Shown here: one piece after another, positions 1 to 8,832 of the stretch
How positions within the stretch are numbered: the first letter of the stretch is position 1
Layout of the letters: each line of letters opens with the position of its first letter
Source: Gelidibacter pelagius
GTDB taxonomy: Bacteria; Bacteroidota; Bacteroidia; Flavobacteriales; Flavobacteriaceae
Reading direction: 5' to 3'
Length of the DNA stretch: 64,000 nt
Assembly (NCBI RefSeq): GCF_017581925.1
Contig: NZ_JAGEVG010000005.1
Location: 124,001-188,000 of the forward strand
Program-made: the position numbers and the translations under genes
The notes under the pieces: model-generated
Told to the model about the DNA's origin: nothing
Databases searched by the model: none
What the model saw: the letters and a program-made list of their open reading frames with translations, nothing else

Positions 1-2786
1 TAAGTACTCAATTTTTGGTTCCAGCCTTTTCTTAATCCGGCTGAAGATGGGTAAGAATTGGAAGTTCCCTCACCATGCCAACGATTGACGGCCAAATCAG
101 CATCGATATTAGTACCACTGGTGAAAATAACTTCACCTCTTTTACGGTTCAAAATTTTGTTTCCCGATTGTCCTGAAAAATTCACAGAAAAATCGAAACC
201 TTTATAACCTACACCCAAATTACCTCCATACATAAAGTTCGGTAGATAAGAACCTAAAATGACGCGATCATCAGCGTCTAAAACACCATCACCATTGACA
301 TCTTTATATCTCAAATCGCCTGGCACTAAATTATTGGCCATTGCTATAGGGTCATTTTGAACCTCTTCATTTGTTTGATATACCCCAAGTACTTCGTAAC
401 CAAAAAAGGATCGAATTGGATCTCCAACGCGCGTACGCTGACGAAATTCAAAAGATCCGCCATCAATATATTCCTGGTTATCAGCCAATGTAATCACCTC
501 ATTCTTAAGAGTTGACACATTGGCGCCAATATTAATTCTCCAATTATCATTCAAATTTTGGTTATAATCTAGACTCACCTCCAAACCTTGGTTTCTAATT
601 ACACCGGCATTTTTTCTCACAATTTCGTTTGAAATCGGTTGAATGACAGGTATCACAGCATTATTTGTGGTTCGTATAAAATAATCGGCCTCCAAGCTCA
701 AACGACTGTTGAACATTCTTGCAGAAATACCAAAGTCTTTTTCTTCTGTAACCTCCCATTCTAAGTTGGAGAAATTACTTGTAGAGACAATTCCACTTAC
801 AGGCTGATCGCCAATATCTGTTTGGACGATGCTTACCGTTCTGGTGCCAGAACTTCTACCAAGACTTCCATTTCCAAGCTCACCATAACTGGCTCTTAAT
901 TTCAAGAAATCAAAAACACCATTGTCTTGCATAAAATTTTCTTCAGTTAATACCCAACCCAATCCTACAGCATAAGTGTTCAACCAATTGTTGGCGGTAA
1001 ATTTTGAATCCCCTTCCCTTCGAAAGGTGGCGTTGATAAGATAGCGATCCATATAGCTATATTCCGCTCTACCGAAATACGACACCCCATATATACGTCC
1101 ACCATTATCACTAACATTTCCACTAAAGGATTCTTTATCTGCAAAGTCCAAGTACCAAGAACTTTCAAAAGCAATACCCGTTATATCCTCACCCGTAGCG
1201 GAAAGATTATGAACCGCCTCATCTCTATACGATGTACCACCAATTAAAGTTAAATTATGAGCTCCAAAGACATCTTTATAAGTGATAACATTATCCCAAA
1301 TTTGATTGGAATAGGTGGCTTGTGCCTTTCTAATAGACGAAGTCTCTCTTTGCGAATTTTCAGAAATAAAATATGGCAATCTGACGTTACGCTCTTCAAT
1401 AGAAGAATAATCATGATAATAAGACGACTTAATAGACAATTTCTCAGGTACAATAAAATACTCAGCGTAAATATTGGTCAACAATTTTCTAATCTTCAAC
1501 TGATTTTCATTGTATCGCATGGTCGGAAATGGATTTTGGGAACCTCTGTAGCCAATTTTGGTAGCATCAGAATACGCCACAGGGGTTGCTTCCGTATTTA
1601 AGGAATCATACACAGGTAATGTTGGTACCGCAAAATAGGCCTGAAACCAAGCGGCATTTTCTGCATTATATTTGGTGGCATTACTGAATACCATATTGGT
1701 TCCCATTTTAAAACGTTCTGATAACTTAATATCTACATTAGATCTAATGTTAAAGCGCTCGTACTCATTCTTCATATCCATAATACCATCTTGAGAAAAA
1801 TAATTGGCACCTACGGAATAGGTGACATTTTCACCACCCCCATTAACACCAATGCTGTGACTGGAAATAGTGGCAGGACGTAAAATCTCCTTGAACCAAT
1901 CTGTATTCACATTTGGAAGATTTGGATTGACTCTACTCCTTCCAAAACGCTGTATTGCGCTTTGAATATTGTTAATATCCGTTTGTGAACCTGATTCATA
2001 AGCCATAGTTGCAAACTGCTCAGCATTTGCCATTTTCACAACATTTTGGGCAAATTGATAGCCTGAATATCCGTTATATACAAATTCAGGGGCTTTCTCA
2101 AATTTTCCCGATTTGGTTTGAATAATAATGACTCCACCCGCAGCCTTCTGTCCAAAAATTGCTGAAGATGACGCATCTTTCAAAACAGAGACAGATTCAA
2201 TATCACTGGTGTTTAAAAAGTCAATATTATCATAAAACATCCCATTGACCACATACAGCGGATTATTGTTTCCGTCAAAAGTTCCAACACCACGTAACCT
2301 TACTTTCGGGGAATCGCCCGGAGAACCAACACCGACTACTTGCACACCCGCCACTTTTCCTTGAAGCGATTGCATGACGTTACTTGTTGGTGTTCTTTCA
2401 ATGTCTTCCGCCTTTACAGTTGTAATGGCACCCGTTAAGTCGGCCTTTTTCTGAGTTCCATAACCAACAACAACAATTTCACCTAAAGCTTCAATGTCAG
2501 CTTCTAAATTGATGTTAATAGTCGTTTGATTGGAGATGGTCACTGAGACCGTTTTAAAACCCAAAGATGAAAATTCTACAATTTCACCTCTATTGACTTT
2601 CAAGGAGTAATTCCCGTCAAAGTCAGTACTTGTTCCTCTGGACGTCCCTTTAATCAAGACATTGACCCCGGGGACAGGAAAACTATCTTCTGCACTCGTT
2701 ACCGTTCCTGTAACAGTGGTCTCCTGAGCCTGGGAAACCGTATAACTGAAAAGAAAAAATAAGAATAAAATTAGTCTTGCTTTCAT
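1..2786 (-). CDS. SusC/RagA-type TonB-dependent outer-membrane receptor (C-terminus beyond window)
   Basis: Barrel subunit of a SusCD-type outer-membrane importer for glycans or other oligomers, energised by TonB. The frame opens at ATG 2784-2786 and stays open to the left edge, giving about 928 residues of a family normally near 1000-1050, so only the last barrel strands are missing. Visible parts are a signal peptide ending SQAQ, a carboxypeptidase-regulatory-like domain (about 22-105, with TVTGTV and DFDGNYSL), a plug domain (RLRGVGTFDGN, SVSVLKDASSSAIFG, AAGGVIII) and a barrel with typical SusC phrases (DVNGDGVLDADD, RWHGEGTS). The partner SusD is expected next, to the left, but is not in the window. 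The substrate cannot be read from sequence. The gene lies directly downstream of a sensor-regulator and carries a box array upstream, so it is probably controlled by that regulator. Confidence 0.96.
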   Translation of the reverse strand, partial: MKARLILFLFFLFSYTVSQAQETTVTGTVTSAEDSFPVPGVNVLIKGTSRGTSTDFDGNYSLKVNRGEIVEFSSLGFKTVSVTISNQTTININLEADIEALGEIVVVGYGTQKKADLTGAITTVKAEDIERTPTSNVMQSLQGKVAGVQVVGVGSPGDSPKVRLRGVGTFDGNNNPLYVVNGMFYDNIDFLNTSDIESVSVLKDASSSAIFGQKAAGGVIIIQTKSGKFEKAPEFVYNGYSGYQFAQNVVKMANAEQFATMAYESGSQTDINNIQSAIQRFGRSRVNPNLPNVNTDWFKEILRPATISSHSIGVNGGGENVTYSVGANYFSQDGIMDMKNEYERFNIRSNVDIKLSERFKMGTNMVFSNATKYNAENAAWFQAYFAVPTLPVYDSLNTEATPVAYSDATKIGYRGSQNPFPTMRYNENQLKIRKLLTNIYAEYFIVPEKLSIKSSYYHDYSSIEERNVRLPYFISENSQRETSSIRKAQATYSNQIWDNVITYKDVFGAHNLTLIGGTSYRDEAVHNLSATGEDITGIAFESSWYLDFADKESFSGNVSDNGGRIYGVSYFGRAEYSYMDRYLINATFRREGDSKFTANNWLNTYAVGLGWVLTEENFMQDNGVFDFLKLRASYGELGNGSLGRSSGTRTVSIVQTDIGDQPVSGIVSTSNFSNLEWEVTEEKDFGISARMFNSRLSLEADYFIRTTNNAVIPVIQPISNEIVRKNAGVIRNQGLEVSLDYNQNLNDNWRINIGANVSTLKNEVITLADNQEYIDGGSFEFRQRTRVGDPIRSFFGYEVLGVYQTNEEVQNDPIAMANNLVPGDLRYKDVNGDGVLDADDRVILGSYLPNFMYGGNLGVGYKGFDFSVNFSGQSGNKILNRKRGEVIFTSGTNIDADLAVNRWHGEGTSNSYPSSAGLRKGWNQKLST

Positions 2787-2866
2787 ATAAATAAATTTTA
2801 TTGTGTTAGTTAATCGAAATATATAATGAATTTGAAGCGTGTCCATAAATTCATTTACACTTTAAG

Positions 2867-2974
2867 TACGTCAACGTTAAAAAAACCTTAAATTTCAAGA
2901 ATGACGTAGCCTTAAGTTACTAAAAAATGGCCGAAAACGTTTGAGAAATAATGATTTGACGTAGTATTGACGTA
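2867..2974. promoter_or_regulatory. Four-copy TTGACGTA box array upstream of the SusC-type gene
   Basis: The 223-bp gap between the SusC-type gene and the regulator holds TTGACGTA at 2956-2963 and 2967-2974 (direct repeats 11 bp apart, one helical turn), ATGACGTA at 2901-2908, and the reverse complement TACGTCAA at 2867-2874. A possible -7-like element for the SusC transcript, TATATTTCG on the minus strand, sits near 2815-2823. The arrangement is what an activator binding upstream of the SusC promoter would need. The neighbouring LuxR-type regulator is the obvious candidate binder, by inference only. Confidence 0.6.
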
Positions 2975-3009
2975 TAAAAAAACATGAATATGCCAGTGGT
3001 GAAGTTGAA

Positions 3010-5826
3010 TTATTTGAAATTAAGCAGGTAATCAGTTAAAGATTGATCAGAATCCAACATTAATTTGCTTCTTAGCCGATATCTTTGAGTCTCTACGCCT
3101 CTTAAAGAGATATTTAATAATGGCGCAATTTCTTTTGTGGATAAATTCATTTTGATGTAGGCACAAATCCTCAAATCTTTAGCGTTTAGTTTGGGGTGTT
3201 TGCTCTTTAAGTCTTTAAAAAACTCTTCATGAACTTGATTGAAGTTGTATTCAAATACTTTCCATTCATCTTTATGACTGATAGACGAATCTATTTTTTT
3301 AATAAGATTTTTGTATGAGAAGTAATTCTCAAAGGAATTTCTATGTAATAAAATTTCCCTTTTAAGCTCCAATAGTGTTTCATTCTTTTTCACCAGCGCC
3401 ATGGCCGTATTGGCAAGTTGTTTACTTTTTAATTTGACTTCATTTTGCAAGGATTCATTTTTAAGCTCAACAATACGCCTGTCGTTTTCAATCGCCTTCT
3501 CCTTGAGAAGGATCTTTTGCTCTGCTTCAAATTTGAGCTGCAATAGTCTTTGTTCTTTTTTTATCTTTCTTCGATGGAGTATATAGAACAAGACAACTGT
3601 TAACATTAATAAAGCTAAGAACAACAGATATCCTTGCGCAGATCTGTACCAGGGTGGCAGTACCTTTACCATCAAACTGCGGGGCGCTGATGTCTCCCCC
3701 AGAGCGTTGGCCGTCCTGAAAAGAAATTCATAATCGCCGTAACTTATATTGGAAAACTCCAACTTGTCGTTTTCCATTTTATACCAATGTAGGGTATCCT
3801 GTGACGCTATGGCGTATTCAAAAAAATGATCTTTGGATTTTGGCGAAGTCAATACCATGGTAAATGCTTGAAACCTGTTGGGCAATTCAATAGTCTTAAT
3901 GGTGTCTATGGCTATGCGTTGTTTGTCTATGAATATGCTCTCAAAATAAGGCTGGTACAACGGCACTAAGTCTGGATTTAAAATATTGTCAAACAACATA
4001 AATCCGTTATTCAGACTTAAAGCGAATAAAGAATCTCTAAGTTTTGAAATGTTCTCATAACCTAAAATAAGTCGATTCTCAAAATATTTATTACTCAGTG
4101 ATGATTTTAAACCATTATCTGGAAAGGTCTTAAAATTGATTTGATTTTTATATTTGACGGCATATGTAGAGATGTCATCTTCTGAGATGATGTATGAATT
4201 CTTCCCAAAATTCTTATTCAACAAAGGGTACGGAACAATCGAATCCAATAGCGGTTCATACTTTTGCCATCCCTCGTTGGTTTTGATACTGATATCATTC
4301 TTTAGGGCATTGACACGAACGTTATAAGGCGACCATAATCCTTTATTTTCATAACTTCGAACCTCAAGAATGGTATCATAGGTACTATCAAACTTCACTT
4401 TATACAGGCCTTTATAGGCATGTGCCACCCATGCGGTATAAGCATCTTCAAAGACCAAAAAACGAAAGGGCATGGTGGTTTTTCCTAAATGCTTAACCGT
4501 CCATCCTGAAGCTTCCTTTTTGAATTTGACCAGTCCTGCGTACGTCCCTTGAATGTAGGTTTTTGATGTTCCCAGCACTTTTTTTATTACCCAGCCTCCT
4601 GTGTGCGGAGAAATAAGCTCAAGCCGTTTATTCTTGACAAGGTAAGTGCCGTTGTTATGTCCACAGAGTAGATCGCCCTCAATTTCATTAAGATCCCAAA
4701 CCTGACCTTGAGAACCATCAATAAACTGTAGGGCGTTGTCTGCATCCAAATAATATAAACCAGTATTGCTTCCTATATAAACGGTGTTATTATATTCTAT
4801 GACATCGTAAACAGCACCCAAGTTTCCAGAAACATCATTATAAAATAAGTACGGGCTTCTCAAATTTGCCGATGCCAATCCATTATCAAGCCCTAGCCAT
4901 AGTTGGTCATCATCGTCAACATATTGGGACAAGACCGTATTATTGATAAGACCATTTTCTTTATGAATATGGAAAAGTAAATTTCCATCGGGATCTGTAA
5001 TATATACGCCATTCTTAATGGTTCCGAAAATCATATTTCCGTTTCCCATCTCTGAAAACTCGTTGAGTTGTTGTTCTTTTATAATTGGATTTATCTCAGC
5101 TTTTAAAGGACTTAAAACACCATTGGTATATTTAAAGATACCGCGTAGAGAGGTGGTGATCAAGAATTTACCGTTCTTTTTGGTTACGGAAATGATCTTA
5201 GCGTCAACCAAATCCTTATGATCAATAAAAGAGATTAGTTGGCCATCATTTAAGGTAAAAATCCCGTTGGTTAATGTTGAAATGTACAATACTCCATCAA
5301 TAACAGAACATGAAAGCACAGTTGACGGCGGTTCAATTTTCTTTATCTCACTATTTTTGTAGACATATATATTTAAAAATGATCTGAAGATGATGGCATC
5401 TTCCATATTGATGATTTGCCAAAATTCTTCGTTTAAGATTCCATTTGGTTTCAGGCTTTCACTTAAAGATGTGTATCTTAATTGTCCGAAGTTATTCCGT
5501 TCCCAAAACCCAAATTCTTCATAGGAGCCTATATAAACTCTTTTGTCTACAGCATGGACGGAACGCATAGTGGTTTTATTGGGAAGCGTACTCAAAGTCC
5601 ATTTTACCCCATCAAACTCCAACAAACCCTTACTATTGGCTACATAAAGGCGACCGTCATCGGCTTTAGAAATACCCCAGTTTTGGTTTCCGGCATTATA
5701 TTGTGAGAGGTCATAATTTTGAAAATAGGGCGCGTATTGTGCCATTAACCTATTTTGAAAAAATAAGCAAAATATAAATGCCATCCACATGGGCAAGCAC
5801 AATAGTATCGGTCTATTCGATTTCAT
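3010..5826 (-). CDS. Membrane-anchored propeller/Y_Y_Y sensor with cytoplasmic LuxR-type HTH (predicted SusCD regulator)
   Basis: Predicted one-component transmembrane transcription regulator of 938 residues. A signal peptide (1-29, ending LMAQ) precedes a long two-component-regulator-propeller region (about 30-640), a Y_Y_Y Ig-like domain (about 640-722), one transmembrane helix (about 728-748), a basic/acidic coiled coil (about 750-830) and a C-terminal HTH of the LuxR/GerE kind (about 879-925; LSTKEIAPLLNIS then VETQRYRLRSKL). No histidine-kinase or receiver domain is present, unlike hybrid two-component systems with the same sensor. Proteins of this architecture sit beside SusCD loci in flavobacteria, where the periplasmic part is thought to sense an oligosaccharide. 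Here it is transcribed towards the SusC-type gene 223 bp away. No clear consensus promoter was found upstream. Confidence 0.9.
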   Translation of the reverse strand: MKSNRPILLCLPMWMAFIFCLFFQNRLMAQYAPYFQNYDLSQYNAGNQNWGISKADDGRLYVANSKGLLEFDGVKWTLSTLPNKTTMRSVHAVDKRVYIGSYEEFGFWERNNFGQLRYTSLSESLKPNGILNEEFWQIINMEDAIIFRSFLNIYVYKNSEIKKIEPPSTVLSCSVIDGVLYISTLTNGIFTLNDGQLISFIDHKDLVDAKIISVTKKNGKFLITTSLRGIFKYTNGVLSPLKAEINPIIKEQQLNEFSEMGNGNMIFGTIKNGVYITDPDGNLLFHIHKENGLINNTVLSQYVDDDDQLWLGLDNGLASANLRSPYLFYNDVSGNLGAVYDVIEYNNTVYIGSNTGLYYLDADNALQFIDGSQGQVWDLNEIEGDLLCGHNNGTYLVKNKRLELISPHTGGWVIKKVLGTSKTYIQGTYAGLVKFKKEASGWTVKHLGKTTMPFRFLVFEDAYTAWVAHAYKGLYKVKFDSTYDTILEVRSYENKGLWSPYNVRVNALKNDISIKTNEGWQKYEPLLDSIVPYPLLNKNFGKNSYIISEDDISTYAVKYKNQINFKTFPDNGLKSSLSNKYFENRLILGYENISKLRDSLFALSLNNGFMLFDNILNPDLVPLYQPYFESIFIDKQRIAIDTIKTIELPNRFQAFTMVLTSPKSKDHFFEYAIASQDTLHWYKMENDKLEFSNISYGDYEFLFRTANALGETSAPRSLMVKVLPPWYRSAQGYLLFLALLMLTVVLFYILHRRKIKKEQRLLQLKFEAEQKILLKEKAIENDRRIVELKNESLQNEVKLKSKQLANTAMALVKKNETLLELKREILLHRNSFENYFSYKNLIKKIDSSISHKDEWKVFEYNFNQVHEEFFKDLKSKHPKLNAKDLRICAYIKMNLSTKEIAPLLNISLRGVETQRYRLRSKLMLDSDQSLTDYLLNFK

Positions 5827-5914
5827 CGCTATAAAAATATCAATTATAGATTAGAAAACATAAATGTAAGAGATATGGATCAAAATAGAGTCTAAGTAAA
5901 ATGATTATAAACCA

Positions 5915-5952
5915 AAAAGCTCACATACTTAATTATAGTAATGTGAGCTTTT
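5915..5952 (-). terminator. Perfect 12-bp hairpin, likely terminator
   Basis: AAAAGCTCACAT (5915-5926) and ATGTGAGCTTTT (5941-5952) are exact inverted repeats around a 14-nt loop. On the minus strand the 3' arm ends in a short U run just downstream of the stop of the 5989-7650 gene. It separates that gene from the regulator gene that follows. Confidence 0.75.
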
Positions 5953-5988
5953 CAATGCGTTCGATTTAATAAATAATTAATTCATAAC

Positions 5989-7650
5989 CTATATTTTTAC
6001 AAATTTGAATGTTTTCGCTTCTACATTTAAAAGGTATACGCCTGGTTGTAATGTATTTAATTTAACACTTGGATTTTCTCTAGACAATTCTACTTCTAAA
6101 ATTCTTCTCCCATTCAAATCGAAAATTGCTGCTTTTGAAGCCATTGAGATTCCTGAAACAAAAATTTCATCTGAAGCAGGATTAGGGTATATTTTATATT
6201 TTAAAGATTCAGCATTAACATCTGAGATACTTAATGTAGATTTCTTAACGGAAATACGTACACCATCAGCGTCGCTATACTCAACTGCGTCCCATTCCTT
6301 ATCTGATGAAAGCGTAGGTAAATTTACTGTAGCAAATGAACCTGTAATCCCATTCCCCTGATACAACACAGTAAATACATCACCTATAGCAGGCTCAAAA
6401 CCATTTATCAATGTAACATTTAAAGCGCCACCTAAGGTTGCTGATCTTCTGACGATAACTTGATCGTAGGAATCCCCTGCGACAGTACCACCCAATTCAA
6501 TATTTAATGACCCAGTAGCAGTTTGGGTGTATTTCGTTATAATACCATTTAAATTATAGGTGCCGGTAGCCTTATTTGTGTTTCCTGGAGATAAAATTCC
6601 ATCATTCGCAAAGTTAGAACCATGCTCTATATTGATTCCACTTAGAATACCAGTATTAGTGATCTGAGCTCCTATATTTATTAGAGTACCATTGTTTTCT
6701 AATTCTGCTGCTTCACGAATAAATAGTTCAGTTTCATTATTTATAGTACCATTATTAGTGAATTTACCTCCTTGTAATTCAAATAAATCTGCTCTATTTT
6801 GAACATAACCGTTGGCCGCCACTATAACACTACCCGTTGTTTGATTAATAAATGTACTGGTACTGGACATAACAAATCGACAAAAATCTCCTACTTCAAT
6901 TGTGTTCCAATTGATCAAGCTACCAGAATTACCTAACCCGGAGGTAAATCCTTCAATTGCAATTTGTCCCATATTTGTAAGTAAAGCGGTTGATTCATTT
7001 GTGAAATATTTTGAAACGTTTAACACCGCGTCTTCATCATTATAAAAGCCGCCTCTATTTATAACTTCCCCACCTGTAATATTAAATGTTCCTATATTAT
7101 TTATTCCACGTTCTATGGGAGCATTATTTTCAAATTCACCGTTTATAACCTCTATAGTTCCTAGGTTCGTAATATGACCGTTTGCTTCATTTATAATTGA
7201 TGACACTGAATTGACCAAACGAAGTAATCCTCCTCCGATAATGGTAATGTTACCTGAGTTAACTAAATTGGAGCTATTGGTGATTACCGTTTCCGACCCA
7301 GGAGACATTGTTATGTTTCCCGAACTAACGATACTTATTTGTATTCTGCTAAAACTAATAGAATTATTATTGGTCAGATTACCCAGAACTGATAAGTCTG
7401 GAGCATTTCCATTTGCCGAACTAAAACTTACAATAGTTCCATCATTAGTCACCGATATACCCTCTGGAATTATAAGTTTCCCAAGAATCTCAACAGTATC
7501 ATTCAAATTTACCGTTAGTCCAGGATAATTTCCATCTCTCCATTGAGCTTCATCAGTCCAGATTCCATCTCCATCGAAGCTAAATGTAGTTTGACCAAAG
7601 GTGTTAAATGTTACCAGTGCAATAAGTAATAAAAGTAGTTTACATCTCAT
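5989..7650 (-). CDS. Secreted beta-repeat protein with T9SS type A sorting domain
   Basis: Predicted cell-surface or released protein of 553 residues. I place the start at ATG 7648-7650, which gives a clean signal peptide (MRCKLLLLLIALVTFNTFGQ); an ATG 66 nt upstream adds an unlikely leader. The mature part opens with a segment rich in FDGDGIWTD-like phrases, followed by many short repeats of the form 'N-x-G-x-I/L' (NNSNLVNSGNITI, ITNLGTIEVI), suggesting a parallel beta-helix. A region near residues 365-460 (NIELGGT, YDQVIV, GDVFTVLY) resembles segments of autotransporter-type adhesins. The last 75 residues form a type A T9SS C-terminal domain (KIYPNPASDEIFV ... GVYLLNVEAKTFKFVKI). No catalytic motif is apparent; adhesion is a guess. 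Confidence 0.88.
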   Translation of the reverse strand: MRCKLLLLLIALVTFNTFGQTTFSFDGDGIWTDEAQWRDGNYPGLTVNLNDTVEILGKLIIPEGISVTNDGTIVSFSSANGNAPDLSVLGNLTNNNSISFSRIQISIVSSGNITMSPGSETVITNSSNLVNSGNITIIGGGLLRLVNSVSSIINEANGHITNLGTIEVINGEFENNAPIERGINNIGTFNITGGEVINRGGFYNDEDAVLNVSKYFTNESTALLTNMGQIAIEGFTSGLGNSGSLINWNTIEVGDFCRFVMSSTSTFINQTTGSVIVAANGYVQNRADLFELQGGKFTNNGTINNETELFIREAAELENNGTLINIGAQITNTGILSGINIEHGSNFANDGILSPGNTNKATGTYNLNGIITKYTQTATGSLNIELGGTVAGDSYDQVIVRRSATLGGALNVTLINGFEPAIGDVFTVLYQGNGITGSFATVNLPTLSSDKEWDAVEYSDADGVRISVKKSTLSISDVNAESLKYKIYPNPASDEIFVSGISMASKAAIFDLNGRRILEVELSRENPSVKLNTLQPGVYLLNVEAKTFKFVKI

Positions 7651-7809
7651 GTTTTTTGTTTTTAATATTAGTTGTTTGTAAAGAATAAGACTATAACAGG
7701 TAACACTATTTAACATATTTTTAATGATGTTGTGGAACTCTATAGTTATAAAAACTGCGAATTGAAATTATATATCTTGGCTGTTAATCGATATGTTCTA
7801 AATTATAGA

Positions 7810-8790
7810 TCAATGGATGGGGCTCATAGTACATGGACAATTGCTAATGCCCTGCAAGAAATCGATCCCTATAGTAACCATGTGGGTCCCGGAGTTATAG
7901 CCTGCCATCGCATTGGTTGTAATTTGATAGGAATAAGCAAAATAAAATTTAGATTTCATAATCCCGACCATTGGACCGATGTTTAATGGCTTGAGGAATT
8001 GATCGTTCAAGAAGCGATAAGATATACCTGCCCAATAATAATCGCCAGAATCATTTCTACCTGTATATTTTCGATATTTAAAGTTGACATCGGTACTAGA
8101 ACGCTTGTCACTACTGAACATTTGATAATACACAGAAGGTTCAAATTCCACGCTATTATCGTTTTTGCTCGGAATGACAATTCCTGAATAGATTTGATAA
8201 TTTAAAAGTAGTTTCGGCTCAATTCCAGTGAATATGTCAATGTCCTTTTTAAGAAAGTTGTTGGCGTTAAAACTGAAATAATAGCCCTTATTTCTATAAA
8301 GAACTCCTGCATCAAAGTTATGGTTAGTGGTCGCCCTATCATCAATGACACTTGGATCAATTGATGGACTGCCATAATGGGGTTCAAAATTCTCAATGTC
8401 AATCCTGAAACTGTTGATATTATACGAAACTCCAAAGGATAGATATTGCTTTGAGTAATAGTCTAAGATCAAATGGTGCGCAAAAGAAAACTTGGCTCCT
8501 TTTTGTCTGGTGTTTCCATTTTTATCATTGTACAAGGACACCCCAACTCCTGAGCGATCAGAAATCCTGAAATCTGCATATAATGATTGATTATCCGGGG
8601 CACCTTTAATACCAACCCACTGAGTCAAACCGTTTGCCCTGATTCTAAAATTATCACCAATACCCGCATAAGTAGGAGAAATAACAAAATCATTATCCGC
8701 CAAATATTGCGTAAATACAGGTAGGTTCAACTCTTGGCCATAGCCGTAAGTAACCACTAAAAAGAACGTATATACTATAATTTTTTTCAT
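7810..8790 (-). CDS. PorP/SprF-family type IX secretion outer-membrane protein
   Basis: Predicted outer-membrane beta-barrel of about 326 residues. The start at ATG 8788-8790 gives a signal peptide MKKIIVYTFFLVVTYGYGQ; ATGs at 8823 and 8817 would add 9-11 polar residues. The mature N-terminus (LNLPVFTQYLADNDFVISPTYAG) is the PorP/SprF hallmark: alternating strands, 'NP-type' start and a C-terminal GxDFL strand followed by a short Cys-containing tail (NCPCTM). In Flavobacterium johnsoniae SprF is needed for export of the adhesin SprB, and type B sorting domains generally pair with such a protein. This gene starts just downstream of the giant type B adhesin gene (stop at 8833), so it is most likely its dedicated partner in the same transcript. 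Confidence 0.93.
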   Translation of the reverse strand: MKKIIVYTFFLVVTYGYGQELNLPVFTQYLADNDFVISPTYAGIGDNFRIRANGLTQWVGIKGAPDNQSLYADFRISDRSGVGVSLYNDKNGNTRQKGAKFSFAHHLILDYYSKQYLSFGVSYNINSFRIDIENFEPHYGSPSIDPSVIDDRATTNHNFDAGVLYRNKGYYFSFNANNFLKKDIDIFTGIEPKLLLNYQIYSGIVIPSKNDNSVEFEPSVYYQMFSSDKRSSTDVNFKYRKYTGRNDSGDYYWAGISYRFLNDQFLKPLNIGPMVGIMKSKFYFAYSYQITTNAMAGYNSGTHMVTIGIDFLQGISNCPCTMSPIH

Positions 8791-8832
8791 CTGAATAGCT
8801 TTATTTTTAAACCTCATCTTCATTAGTTCTTA

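Noticed and set aside
1257-1601. 114-codon plus-strand ORF inside the SusC-type gene
   Set aside because: Lies fully opposite a well-supported conserved gene and has no recognisable domain.
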